Shown here: one piece after another, positions 34,877-46,299 of the stretch | Position numbering within the stretch: the first letter of the stretch is position 1 | Layout: each line of letters begins with the position of its first letter | Assembly (NCBI GenBank): GCA_011799875.1 | Contig: CM022302.1 | Coordinates: forward strand, 100,318,237-100,382,236 | Source: Thinopyrum elongatum | Lineage: Eukaryota; Streptophyta; Magnoliopsida; Poales; Poaceae | Direction: 5' to 3' | Length of the DNA stretch: 64,000 nt | Made by a program: the position numbers and the translations under genes | The notes under the pieces: generated by a model | What the model was told of the DNA's origin: nothing | The model's database searches: none | The model's input: only the letters and a program-made list of their open reading frames with translations

Positions 34877-35440
34877 ATGGATCGTCTGTTTTCACCACGC
34901 CCTACGACGCAGCTTGTGCTTCGTACTTGGGCTCGTGATGCCCCTAGTTTTCCAGCTGTCCTGATCGCCCTCCTAACCAGATTGGGTTACCGCTGGTACC
35001 CCGAGTACATGGTCTACGAGGTTTACCGCGAGTTCAACCAGGAGCAATACTATGCTGATGTTCATATCTATGATCAGCAGGGTGACTCAGTCACTGAGCT
35101 GTACCTTTTCCACGGTATCGGGGTGACGACTGAGATGGCAGTCCATGATGCCGCCTACTCTGCTGTCGCACGTCTCCGAGGAGAGCACAGTGTTAGCTTG
35201 GATGCTTCTGAGTTTCGATACATTCCGTATGCCCCTGCTGGAGATGCTACTGGATACTACACAGCTATCTGTGCCCCGTACGAGCCTCGACGCTACGACC
35301 CGCAGATTCTGATTCAGTGCACTCAGGCTCTGGATCGCACTGTTCGGGCTCTTGCCGTTGAGTTGTTTGCCACTCGAGCACGCCTCTACGATGCTATGAC
35401 GCAGTTGCTACCAGCTGTTCATGCAGGGATACATCCGTAG
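34877..35440 (+). CDS. Extra ORF upstream of gag (187 aa), dsRBM-like pattern
   Basis: ATG at 34877, about 390 nt after the LTR, in a frame different from gag. Residues 24-102 run helix (FPAVLIALLTRLG), three strands (YMVYEVYREF, YYADVHIYD, TELYLFHGIG), then an Ala-rich helix (TTEMAVHDAAYSAVARL). That order and the GxG-T-xxAxxxAAxxA-xxL spacing resemble a double-stranded RNA-binding motif. However, the lysines that bind RNA phosphates (KKxAK) are absent, so RNA binding is not assured. Residues 145-180 look like one long helix. The TAG at 35438-35440 may be premature: the frame stays open for 68 more codons to TGA at 35645. It is not gag, pol or a known envelope. I do not recognise a named family. 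Confidence 0.6.
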   Translation: MDRLFSPRPTTQLVLRTWARDAPSFPAVLIALLTRLGYRWYPEYMVYEVYREFNQEQYYADVHIYDQQGDSVTELYLFHGIGVTTEMAVHDAAYSAVARLRGEHSVSLDASEFRYIPYAPAGDATGYYTAICAPYEPRRYDPQILIQCTQALDRTVRALAVELFATRARLYDAMTQLLPAVHAGIHP

Positions 35441-35927
35441 CATATCCTTTACCCGCGCAGGACCGAGATGCCACCAGGGATTGATTGGCCTGCTGTGGGA
35501 GGTCACACACCTGCACGTGGACCTCTTCTTTCAGTTCGAGACCGGGTTCTGCATCAGAGTGCACATGGAGCGCAGGATCCTTCCGCGACGAACATCCGTC
35601 GTACGCACTTGCAGCTACCCCGTTTCAGTGGTTTTCTCCGACGTTGATGTAGCCTTTGCTATGTCTCGTTGTGTACTTCCTTACCGCGTGCCTGCGTGCT
35701 GCCTAGCATGTCTAGCTTTTGAATTTGCGCCATTATGCTGTCCGATTGTAACCGACTCTGTATGGATCTGTATGTCTTAATGACTACTGTTAAGCATCTG
35801 TTACACTACTTAAATTCCATCGTGTTACATCATGCTTGTTGGTAAACACTCGCAATAGCCTCTGCTAAACTACCCCTGTTGAATTTAGCATGATAACAAT
35901 CCACCGCCGCCGCCACCGCCTGACTAT

Positions 35928-36620
35928 ATGGCCGCTATGATGCAACAATTTGAACTCAACCGCCAGTTCATGACTGGGATTATGGATCAGTTCCCTCGTC
36001 CCAATGCCAACCAGCAGCCAGCCTCAATCACACTGCCAGAGTTTGTGCGTCTCAACCCATCGGTATTCCGCAACATAGTTAATCCGCTGGATGCCGATGA
36101 CTGGCTGCGTGATATCTTCTATGAAATGGAGTCAGCTGATGTTCCCCCTGTCAGCTATGTCACATTCGCGACATACTTCCTGAAGGGACCCGCAGCACAA
36201 TGGTGGGCAACTCACAGACAGACCCTACCTCCTGGAACTATTGTCACTTGGGTGGAATTCAAAGCTGCTTTTCGTGCCCGGTATATCCCGCAAGGAGTTA
36301 TAGATCGGAAGAAGGCCGAGTTCCGCAGCCTCGTTCAAGGCAACAAGACTGTAGAAGTCTACCAGCGAGAGTTCCTTGACTTGTCCTGCTACGCTGAAGA
36401 AGACATCCCCACTGATGCTCGTAGGCAGGAGAAGTTCCGTGAAGGGCTACACCATGACATTCAGCTAGCCCTGCTCGTCCAAGACTTTCCTGACTTCGCC
36501 ACCTTGGTGAACAAGGCCATTATGGTCGAGGCTGGTCTGAAGAAGCATAAGGAAGCGACCAGACGCACCCGTGAAGCGGGCTCATCTTCGGGCTCGTCTT
36601 CGCAGAAGCGCCGCATCTAG
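35928..36620 (+). CDS. Gag (capsid part) of the Tekay-type element
   Basis: 230 codons from ATG 35928. It contains the retrotransposon gag domain at about 30-200: DADDWLRDIFYEM, then KGPAAQWWATHR, then VEVYQREFLDLSCYAEED and RRQEKFREGL. It ends in a Ser/Arg-rich tail and a TAG at 36618-36620. The pol part continues in the same frame, so the TAG is probably a mutation in a gag-pol fusion rather than a natural end. This part forms the particle shell around element RNA. An ATG-less in-frame proline run lies just upstream. Confidence 0.85.
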   Translation: MAAMMQQFELNRQFMTGIMDQFPRPNANQQPASITLPEFVRLNPSVFRNIVNPLDADDWLRDIFYEMESADVPPVSYVTFATYFLKGPAAQWWATHRQTLPPGTIVTWVEFKAAFRARYIPQGVIDRKKAEFRSLVQGNKTVEVYQREFLDLSCYAEEDIPTDARRQEKFREGLHHDIQLALLVQDFPDFATLVNKAIMVEAGLKKHKEATRRTREAGSSSGSSSQKRRI

Positions 36621-39600
36621 ATTCCACAAAGCATGTACCGTCCAACAGCTCCAGTGTACATACCTGCTTATGCTGCACCTCGTCTGCCTCCTCCACCACC
36701 GAGGCAGCCTCTTCGAGCTGCACCACCTCAAGCTCCTACACCACGTCCAGACAGTGGACTCTGCTTCAAATGTGGCCAGCCAGGTCACCGTGCAAGAGAC
36801 TGTTCTCAGAGTCAGAATCAGCTAGCACTTCCTCCTACTGGCCGAGGTAATGGCCGTGGAATTCCTCAACCGCGTAACAACAATGCCAGGCCTTCTTATG
36901 GTCGTGAGCAGACCTATCATGTCAACATGAGTGAAGACCCAGACCAACCAGCTACAGTCATGGGTACACTACTTGTTAATTCAGCACCAGCTTCTGTTTT
37001 ATTTGATTCAGGAGCATCTCATTCATTCATGTCAGAACATTTTGCACGCATGCATGACATTAAGTGTGAGTACCTGAACACACCTTTAGTGGTACATACT
37101 CCCGCGGGTGGTTGCCGAACTTCCGTGGTTAGTTATAATGTTCCCATTGAAATCGAAGGGTTGGAGTTCCGCGCGTCTCCCATTATCCTGAAGTCTTCCA
37201 AAATTGATCTTATTCTGGGAATGGATTGGTTGAAGGCTCATTACGCCTCAATCAATTGTGCCACTAAAGTTGTACACCTCCTACACCCATCCGATGAGAT
37301 AGTGAATTATCATGCTCATATCACTCAGAACGCCGAGGCTCAGATTTATGCCTTAAATGCGTTAAACGCTTCTCCGCTTGAGGGGATCGAAAACATTCCA
37401 GTCGTCTGTGAATTCCAGGATGTATTTCTAGAAGAACTTCCAGGAATACCCCCTGCTAGAGCTGTCGAGTTTGTTATCGACTTGAAGCCTGGCACCACTC
37501 CTATTGCGAAGAGTCCTTACAAGATGCCTCCGCACCACCTTCTCGAACTTAAGGAAGAGATCGACAAGTCACTCAAGAAGGGTTTCATCCGCCCTAGTTC
37601 CTCTGCCTAGGGAGCACCGTCTCTCTTTGTCAAGAAGAAAGATGGTACGAATAGGTTGGTTCAAGATTACCGTCCTATCAACCAGGCAACCATTCAGAAT
37701 AAATATGCGCTTCCTCGGATCAATGATTTATATGATCAACTTGCTGGATCATTGGTGTTCTCCAAACTCGACTTGAGGTTGGGTTATCACCAGATCCGTG
37801 TCCGCGAAGAGGATATTCCGAAGACCGCCTTTGTTACTCGTTATGGTTCCTACGAGTACACCGTTATGTCGTTTGGTTTTACTAATGCTCCAGCTACGTT
37901 CTCCCGCCTGATGAATTACATCTTCATGGATTACCTCGACAAGTTCGTCGTGGTTTATCTGGATGATATTCTCGTATATTCGAAGAATAAGGAAGCACAC
38001 GCTGAACACCTCCGCCTTGTTTTGGAAAGGCTTCGTGAACACAAGTTGTATGCCAAGTACTCCAAATGTGAATTCTGGCTTTCCGAAGTGACCTACCTTG
38101 GACATGTGATTTCCAAGGACGATATCGCCATTAACCCGGAGCGTGTTCAGGCTATTCTTGACTGGACTCCTCCGAAGAACGCCAAGCAAGTCAGAAGTTT
38201 TCTCGGCCTTGCAAGTTATTGCCGCCGATTCGTCAAAAACTTTTCCAAGATTGCCAAGCCCCTGACTAACCTGCTCCACAAAGGCGTTAAGTTTGAGTGG
38301 ACAGACAATTGTTAGGAGAGTTTCCAGACCCTCAAGGACAAGCTTACTTCTGCTCCAGTGCTTGCTCCTCCGGATTCTTGCAAAGAATTTGTAATTTATT
38401 GCGATGCCTCTCGTCAGGGATTAGGCTGTGTCCTAATGCAAGAGCGAAAGGTAATTGCATATGACTCACGACAATTGCGTCCGCATGAAGAAAACTATCC
38501 AGTGCATGATCTCGAACTTGCTGCTGTAATCTATGCTTTGAAGCAGTGGCGACATTACCTTCTTGGTAACCGGTGTGAGATATATACCGACCATCAGAGT
38601 CTGAAGTATTTGTTTACTCAGCCGGATCTCAATCTCCGTCAGCAGCGATGGTTGGAAACAATCACGGACTATGACTGTGGTATTTCTTATACCCCTGGCA
38701 AGGCTAATGTGATGGCTGGTGCCTTGAGCCGCAAGTCCTATTGCAACAACCTCATGGTTAAGCAAGCTCAACCCCATCTTTATGAAGAACTGCGCAAGTT
38801 GAACCTCTGTATCGTTCCACAGGGTTCTCTTAGTAACCTTGTGGTACAACCAGATCTTGAGAAAGCTGTTAAGGATGCGCAAGCTAAAGATGCCGAAGTA
38901 GATTTGATGAAGAAAGAACTTCACCTTGATAAGTACATGGATTTCTCGATTGCTGAAGATGGAACCTTGTATTTCAGAGACCGCATTGTGGTACCTCGCT
39001 TCGAACTTATGACTGACAAAGTCATGAAGGAGGCACATGATACACCACTGTCTATCCATCTGGGTAGCACCAAGATGTATCATGATCTTCGTCAAAGGTA
39101 CTGGTGGTCCCGAATGAAGTAGGACATTGCTCGATACGTTGCTGAATGTGATGTTTGCCGTCGCGTTAAAGCAGAACATCAGAAGCCTGCTGGAATTCTT
39201 CAACCACTTCATATTCCTTTGTGGAAATGGGATAAGGTTCAAATGGATTTCATTACTGGCCTTCCCAAGTCTCAGAAGGGTCACGATGCTATTCTTATCG
39301 TCATCGACTAACTTTCCAAGGTTGCACATTTTCTGCCTGTCAAGGAGACTATCACCGCTAGCCAGCTAGCAGAATTGTATATCTCCAGAATCATTTCTCT
39401 CCACGGTATTCCGAAGGAGATCAGTTCGGACCGTGGTGGTCTTTTCACATCCAAGTTCTGGGAAAGTTTCCAAGAAGCTATGGGAACTCACATTACCTGG
39501 AGTTCAGCTTATCATCCCCAATCCCAAGGCCAAGTCGAGCGAGTTAATCAAGTGCTTGAAGATATGCTTCGGGCTTGTGTTATATCGTTCGGTAAGAAGT

Positions 39601-40294
39601 GGAAGAATCTCCCCCGTATGCCGAATTCTCTTATAACAACAGTTATCAAGCCAGCTTGAAAATGGCCCCCTTCGAAGTGCTTTACGGACGTAAGTGTCGA
39701 ACCCCTCTGAATTGGTTAGAAACTGGGGAACGGCCTCTTGTGGGACCGGACATTATTCAACACGCCGAAGAACAAGTCCGAATTGTCCGAGAAAATCTCA
39801 AGGTGGCTCAGGACCGCCAGTAGAGCAACTATGATCGCAAACGATGGGGCTTGACCTATCAACCAGGTGACCAAGCTTATCTTCATGTCACTCCTATGAA
39901 GGGCACCCGTCGTTTCGGAATCAAGGGCAAGCTAGCTCCACGCTACATCGGCCCCTTTCGCATTGTTGCCAGACGTGGACAGGTGGCTTATAAATTGGAG
40001 TTGCCACCGCAATTCTCTCATATCCACGACGTCTTCCATGTGTCGCAACTTCGTAAATGCTTCAAAGAATCTCCGCATCGAGCAATGGATCATGAAATGC
40101 TCGAATTGCAAGATGATCTTTCTTATAAGGAGCATCCCATCCGCATCCTCGACGAAGCTGAACGTCGAACTCGTCAGAAGATGACCAAGTTCCTTAAAGT
40201 GCAGTGGTCGAATCACACTGAAGATGAAGCCACTTGGGAACGCAAGGATCATCTTCGGGAAGAATATCCCGACCTCTTTCCTTCTACCTCCTAA
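36621..40294 (+). pseudogene. Pol of the Tekay-type element, broken by stops and one frameshift
   Basis: In order: zinc knuckle CFKCGQPGHRARDC (36762-36803), protease FDSGAS (Asp at 37005), reverse transcriptase YLDD (37956-37967), RNase H CDAS (Asp at 38403), integrase D (39246), D (39429), E (39537) with spacing 60 and 35, and a C-terminal chromodomain (VQWSNHTEDEATWE). Lesions: TAG 37608, TAG 38313, TAG 39120, TAA 39309, a one-base loss near 39603, and TAG 39821, besides the TAG at 36618. Catalytic residues remain readable, so decay is recent. Stops of the TGG-to-TAG and CAG-to-TAG kind at 37608 and 38313 fit cytosine deamination. It cannot make a full polyprotein. Confidence 0.93.
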
Positions 40295-40318
40295 ATTCTC
40301 GGGACAAGAATTTCTTTT

Positions 40319-40330
40319 AGAGGAGGAGAA
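40319..40330 (+). other. Polypurine tract
   Basis: AGAGGAGGAGAA directly precedes the 3' LTR (TG at 40333). Confidence 0.85.
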
Positions 40331-40332
40331 TT

Positions 40333-43300
40333 TGTAACACCCCCATGTAATAAGCACTGTGACACTCTGCTAAGTATGCCAAGTCATCTTCTTTTATAGT
40401 GCCTAGTCATAGTGGTTAATCAAAACAATTCAAATACTTCTCTGAAAATCAACTCAAATTCAAAAGTGCAAAATAAAGTTGCTCAAATCCTGATGGAAAA
40501 ATGTTCACCTTTTAGCAAATAATCTAAAACTATTTGCTGTTAAGGAACACAACATCACCTATATGTAAGATGAGCATTAGCAAATATAACAGCACCAATT
40601 CAGTATTTTTAAATGCTATCTTAATTCTGAAAAATTCAAATAAAATCATTTGGCCCCCTAAGTTTTCATGGTAGTGCAAATTATTGTATTGCATTATGTG
40701 GCTGAGTCACATATTTTACAAAAGTCAAATGGACTTAAAAATAAAATGTAACAGAAAAGAATAAAAGAAAACAGAAAAATAAAAAGAAAAGAGGCACTCT
40801 ACACTGGGCCTAAGTGCACAGTGCCCCGATTCCGGCCCACCTGGCCCATCTCCCTCTTCTCTCCCTTGCGTGTCGCCGCCGCCGTGGTCGAGCGCGCGCG
40901 CGCTGGTGCGACGTCGACACCGCGGCACCCCACCGAAGCCACCGACACGGGGAAGGATAAGGACGAGCCCCATCCATCTCCCCTGGTCTCCCCGTTCACT
41001 CTCCCCCTCTCTCCCTCGCTCGCTCCTCCCCTTTCTCCTCCAGATCCACCGTCGCCGAACGCCACCGCCGCCATGGCTCCATCTTAGCCGCGGCCACCGT
41101 CGCCCCCAAGTCGCCTTCCCGTGTCCATCAGCTCTGCTTCGACTGCTGCCTCGACTGGCATCGCCTAGCGGAGCCGGGACCCCCTGCACCGAGCGCATCG
41201 ACCTCGTCTTCAACCTCGGGCCGCCGGTGATCCCCTTCGACACCAGCGTCATCTGCTGCTCCTAAACCACCAAGGGCCTATGTGTGAGCCGCTCGGTGAG
41301 CCTCTCCTCCTTTCCACTCTCCTCCCCAAGCTTATCCATCGCCGTGGCCGTCGCTCCACTGGTGCCCGAACGGAGCTCCGCCGCCGTTGGAGCTGCCAAC
41401 GCTATGGCCGCTGACGAGCTCGTCTAAGTTCGCAGTCATGCTCAGCAGCGCCGTAGGAGCCGAACGCACTCGCGCACGCGCCCGCTCGCGCCATCTTTCG
41501 CCTAGCTCGACGAGCTCCCGAATGCGCCGCCGCAAAACCCGTCGCCGGCGTGGCTCCCATGACCAAATGGTCTCGGGCCTGCGTCCGTTGTGTTCGCACA
41601 CGCATATAGGTCGTTCCTAGATAGATAGATCGCCCGCGCGCCCCGTTTCACCGTTGCCATCGTTCGCCCAAAGCACCTCGCCGCCGGCGAGCTCGTGGCG
41701 CTCGCCTCCATCTGTTTCAGCCACTCCGGCCACCACCGTTCGACGCGCGACGCCAATCCGCGTCGAACGCAACCAACCACGCATGAAACGGTGCCCCCTA
41801 GCGCGAATCCGACGCGCTCCGGCGAGCTCGCCGCCGCGGGAGGCCACCGGAGCAACTCCGGCGCCGGCCACCTACGTGGCTGGCCGGGCCCCACCTCTGG
41901 GTGGCTGACAGTGGGCCCCGTGGGTCCCAGTTGACTGGGTTGACCCAGTCAACTGCTGACTGGGCAACCCTGACCCACTGACGTGCAGGCCCCACCACAT
42001 AATCCGTTGATTAAAATGATTTAATAATTAAAACTTAATTAGAAACACTAATTAGCCTATGACATGTGGGGCCTACTGCCTAATTAACTCTGTTTAGTTT
42101 AAAATTAAACTCTGTTAACTAACAGAGGCTGACATGCGGGTCCCACTGGACTCACAGGTCAGGTTTGACCTGGTCAGCCGACCAGTTGACTGCTGATGTC
42201 ATCATTGCATCATGCTGACGTCATATATCCTTTTCTGTTAATAAAAATAATTTCAGAAAATAGTTTAAACTTTGAAAATTCATAATAAATAATCCGTAGC
42301 TCAGATCGAAAAACTTTCTACATGAAAGTTGCTAAGAACGATGAGACGAATCTGATCGTGTCGTCTGTTTCCATGCCGGAACCTCCTACGTAGGAGAACC
42401 CATAACTTTTCGTCCGTTTCCGGTAGATGAATAGTGCATATACACCGGTTAATAAATACAACTTAAATCCTAACTTAACTAATGCGACTTAGACGTATCT
42501 TTAGGCAACCCTACACTGCATCCTAGACATAGCATGCTCTGTGTTGCATTATTTGCAGTGTATTTATTTGTTTCCTCCCCGTCTTCTCTCTCGGTAGACC
42601 CTGACACTGACGTAGTCCCCGAGGCCAACGCAGCTCCGGAGGTCGACTACGCCCCTGACGACCAGACCCTTGCCATAGAGCTTCCAGGCAAGCACCCCCC
42701 CTTTTGAGCATATCGATATCGCCTATTCTCTTCTCTCTTATGCTTGCATTAGAAGTTACTGTTGCTGTTGTTATACTATATGTGCTGCATAGCCTGTTTA
42801 TTGTAACCTGCTATTGTTACCTACCTGCTTATCCTAAACTGTTTAGTATAGGTTGGGTAGAGACCCATCAGAGACCCCACTTTATCCCGACTGCCCCGCT
42901 GGATTATCAGAAGACCCGATCAACGGCATCGAAGACCAGGCCCCGGCACCGCACATCACTTCCCCCTTAGTTGCTCGACACTACTGGGTTGCTATCGAGT
43001 GCCGAGGGTGATACCTCGTCAGCACTTCTGATGATAACCTTGTAGGTTAGTTAATCGGTCGTGGTCAACGAGGGTGATTCCTCCTACACCACTCCCGATA
43101 ACGACACTGTCGTGCAACACCTCAAGCATGGACCTCGAGGGTGATGCCTCTTTAGTTCACCTTGATGTTTACATCAGGTGGGAATCCAACGAGGGTGATG
43201 CCTCGGGTTCCTTCTTGATGTGGTGGCCACACAGATGCCTTTACATTACTGTTGATACTGATTAAACTGGATAAGGACGGGTCGGCCCTAAGGGGTACCC

Positions 43301-44734
43301 GTGAGAGATACTTGTACTGCAGGACTGGAGGGACAGGCGGTACCACCCCGTAGAGGTGGACCTGAGTTCCCGACGGTCTTGCGAGAGTCGGGTGGACCTG
43401 GACGGTGCCTGAGTAATGAATACGAGGCGTGGCCGGACATTCTTAGCCCTTGCCGCAAGTCCTCGAGACGGGGCGACGGGGTCACATCTTTCGTGAGTCT
43501 CTGCTCGTTACCGCACTACCAACACACTAACGGTTTCGATATTTGATCCGAGGGGCCTCTGGCCTGATAGCACTAACCATCACGTGGGCATAGTATGGGC
43601 GTTCTGCATCGTATACTTCAGCCGAAGCTTAATAGACGTCAGCAACTGAGCGGCACACGCTGGGTTGGACTAGTAACGCAACCGCGCTTGTATTAAGGGG
43701 TTGCTAGGTCTGCTCACCGGCGGAGTACGCAATGTGCAGGAGCGTCCGGGGCAATGACCCAAGACCCCTGGGGGCATAGGTTAGTCCGGCGTGCTGACCT
43801 CTCTGTTAAGTATTCGGTCGGGTTGCGGCATATCGTTTGGCCGAGGCCGGGCATGACCCAGTAAAGTGTGTCCGGCCGGAGTTAATCGAGCGTGGTGGGT
43901 AAGTTGGTGCACCCCTGCAGGGAAGAAACAATCTATCGATAGCCTGTCCTACGGTAACGGACACTCGGAGTTGTATCCCGATCGGTACAACTAGAATTGG
44001 TGACTTGAGATGATAACTGAATAGTATGGCTCTGGGATTGCTTTCTCGCAGGGAGTCGAGGAAGGATCTCTGGGCGAGGTTGATGACACTACTACTACTT
44101 TACTTTATGCTAATCTGCACTATTCTAATGCTGCAAGACCGATGGAGATGCTGAAGATGCTAGTCTTTGATAGGACTAGGCTTTTCCCTCTATTCTGGCA
44201 TTTCTGCAGCCCAGTCCATATATACAGCCTCCTTTGATAATGTTTGATATGTAGTGTAGATCCTTGTTTGCTGAGTACTTCGGATGAGTACTCACGTTTG
44301 CTTTGCTTTCTTTTTCTCCGCATATCCATTTGTCGCAATCAGATGACGGAGCCCCTGAGCCAGCTGCCCCCGCCGACGGCTACTACTACTACCCTCCCGG
44401 CGAGTACTACTACGAGGAGCCGTCCGACGACCAGGAGTAGGTTCGGAGGGTCCTAGGCAGGAGGCCTACGCCTTTCGATCGTAGTGTTTTATTTTACCCC
44501 GCCTTCTTAAAGTCCTATCTGTAACTCTGTTATATCTGTACCCAGATATCTGATGCTTCCGCTGACACTTGTATGCCATCGAGCTATGTATTCGAGCCCT
44601 GGCTTGTAATATAAAGCTTGTATGACTTTATTTATGTTTTAGAGTTGTGTTGTGATATCTTCAAGTGAGTCCTTAGGCTTGATCGTGTGCATTTGCGTGT
44701 ATGATTAGTGCACGATTAAGTCGGGGTCATCACA
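40333..44734 (+). repeat. 3' LTR of the Tekay-type element (4,402 bp)
   Basis: TGTAACACCCCCATG to GGGGTCATCACA. It holds the 49-bp and about 105-bp segments missing from the 5' LTR (about 40830-40880 and 41781-41885). It is followed by the target duplication GTTAG. Confidence 0.95.
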
Positions 44735-44739
44735 GTTAG

Positions 44740-45245
44740 GATAGAAGGATAAATGCATTTATGTCTTCAACAATTGACAACGTATGCCGCAGCTAGCGTA
44801 TCAGTCGCATGCTCAACAATGAGTTTTTCTCCGTGGCAACATACAGGCATTTAGCTAGTAGTTGTAGTGGTAATATTGTGTAACACAAAAGTAGTCAGAC
44901 AGTAGAGCACATTGCAGAGAAGGAAAATATATATATTGAGAAATATCAAGAGCAACAAATTACAAAAAGGGGTGTTTTTATTTTCAACTTGTTAGGCCCA
45001 TTGCTCGAGTTTGACAATAACAAGGTTGAGTGATGGCCGGATTACACAAACCACTAGCATGCATGCATTGCATGGTAACCTTAATTATTTCTTTTATTTT
45101 CGCAAGAAAAAATAGATGTGACTATTTCTTCTTCTTCTTTGAAACCTTTTTTGAAGCCCTTTTTGTTGAAGCCCTCTTAGAAGCCCTGAGCAGCATCCGC
45201 TCAAGCCTAACACTGTGTTTTGATTTTCGGCCGAAAAAAGCAGAT
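44740..45245. other. No gene seen
   Basis: AT-rich host sequence between the Tekay-type element and the palindrome-rich repeat. Contains short TTC runs near 45130 only. Confidence 0.45.
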
Positions 45246-45249
45246 TTCA

Positions 45250-45407
45250 GCCGAATTTCGGCCATCTCGGCCTGGGGCGAAATCTATCTTCGACCGAAAT
45301 TGGTCCTATTTAACAAATTTTGGTTAAAATTTTAGTCAAATTTTGGTCAAATTTTGGCCGAAATTTTTGAAAATGGCCGAAATTCGGCCATCTCGGCCTA
45401 GGGCGAA
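45250..45407. repeat. GGCCGAAATTTCGGCC-type palindromic repeat with 32-bp direct repeats
   Basis: A 32-bp sequence (GCCGAATTTCGGCCATCTCG..) at 45250-45281 recurs at 45376-45407 with two mismatches. Between and around them lie variants of GGCCGAAATT and TTTTGGTCAAA. It abuts the 3' end of the GeBP-like frame at 45427. Confidence 0.75.
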
Positions 45408-45426
45408 AAAAAGCTCAAACCGAAAG

Positions 45427-46158
45427 TCAAAACGCTGGCCTAACATCGATATTCATTTCGGACCATCTTATGTTCTCGAGACGATTCTCCAACAAGCGAA
45501 GTGGAGCATCAGCAAGCGAAGGGAACAGCCTTTTGACCGCAGGCTGCACCTCGGCGAGATCATTCACCTTTTGCGCTACGAGCGGGTACATCTTGCACAT
45601 CTTGGCCCGGCGACCACCACCATCGTTACCGACATGGGCACCATCATCGGCGACCGGCAAATCTCCCCAGATCTCGGCCGAGAGCTGGTTGAGGCGCTTG
45701 TCGTGGCTCGAGCTGGAGGCACGGCGGTGGCCAGTGGCAGAGAAGTAGCGGCGCTCAAGACTCTTCACCTTGTCTTTGATCTGCAGAGGCTGCCGGCTCG
45801 TGGCCTCGAGACGCTCGGCCAGGGCTTGGTAGAAGTCGTTGTCGGACCTCTCCGGCAGCTCTCTGTGCTGGCGGCGGTGCTCGATGAGCGCCTCGAGGAT
45901 GGTGAGCTCGTCGCTGGCCGCCCACTCGCGACGCGCTCGCGCCTTTTTCTTGGCTGGCTCGTCCTCAGCATCGTCGGCGTCGTCGTCTGACCGCGGCTGC
46001 TCCACCTCCGGGTCGGTGTCCTGGTGCTGGCTCTGGGTGAGAAGATAGAGGTGGCTGGAGGTCTGGGGGGAGGACGGCAGCGGAGGGGCAGCGGGCTTGG
46101 CCATGGTTGTGCGCTGGGATGGAGATGGAGCGCGAGCGTGCTTGCGGTTGGGGGCCAT
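45427..46158 (-). CDS. GeBP/Storekeeper-like DNA-binding protein (DUF573), 243 aa
   Basis: Probably a nuclear transcription regulator of the GLABROUS1-enhancer-binding-protein family. Residues 55-68 are acidic (DDDADDAEDE), 70-77 form a basic nuclear-localisation-like patch (KKKARARR), and 77-168 match the family DNA-binding domain: REWAASDELTILEALIEH, then DFYQALAERL and KDKVKSLERRYF. The C-terminal 190-232 (YPLVAQKVNDL, LLENRLENIR) resembles the family's helical dimerisation end, but the frame stops soon after in NIDVRPAF, next to a repeat, so the end may be truncated. It is a single exon, as is usual in the family. The ATG at 46158 gives the longest frame; Met19 (46104) has the stronger context (ACCATGG) and may be the true start. 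This is the only convincing host gene. Confidence 0.8.
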   Translation of the reverse strand: MAPNRKHARAPSPSQRTTMAKPAAPPLPSSPQTSSHLYLLTQSQHQDTDPEVEQPRSDDDADDAEDEPAKKKARARREWAASDELTILEALIEHRRQHRELPERSDNDFYQALAERLEATSRQPLQIKDKVKSLERRYFSATGHRRASSSSHDKRLNQLSAEIWGDLPVADDGAHVGNDGGGRRAKMCKMYPLVAQKVNDLAEVQPAVKRLFPSLADAPLRLLENRLENIRWSEMNIDVRPAF

Positions 46159-46200
46159 CGGAAATGCTTGCGTGCTTGTTGCATAGAGATGGAAGAGGGG

Positions 46201-46209
46201 TATATAAAG
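46201..46209 (-). promoter_or_regulatory. Candidate TATA box for the GeBP-like gene
   Basis: TATATAAAG on plus, CTTTATATA on minus, 43 bp before the first ATG (46158) and 97 bp before Met19 (46104). Transcription starting about 30 bp downstream would leave the upstream ATG very close to the cap, which favours use of Met19. The box is also canonical on the plus strand, so direction is not certain. Confidence 0.4.
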
Positions 46210-46299
46210 TCGACCCGGCCGCTGTAATTCAGGGCTAGTTTCCTTTCATCACTGTGGCCAAGCGACAAGTTTGATTGATTGATTGGAGGGCATCAAGCG

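Larger units (their letters stand above)
30232..44734 (+). mobile_element. Full-length Ty3/gypsy chromovirus, Tekay/Del type, with very long LTRs
   Basis: The 14,503-bp element has LTRs of 4,251 and 4,402 bp, both TGTAACACCC..TCACA, and a perfect 5-bp target duplication GTTAG (30227-30231 and 44735-44739). Inside are a tRNA-Met primer site, an extra ORF, gag, protease, reverse transcriptase, RNase H, integrase and a chromodomain, then a polypurine tract. Long LTRs plus a C-terminal chromodomain fit the Tekay (Del) lineage. LTR divergence is about 2-3% in the part I compared by eye, or about one million years at the usual grass rate. Pol is broken, so it is no longer autonomous. Confidence 0.95.

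Noticed and set aside
37749..39329. Minus frames of 176 and 287 codons across pol
   Set aside because: Antisense shadows of the reverse transcriptase and integrase coding region.
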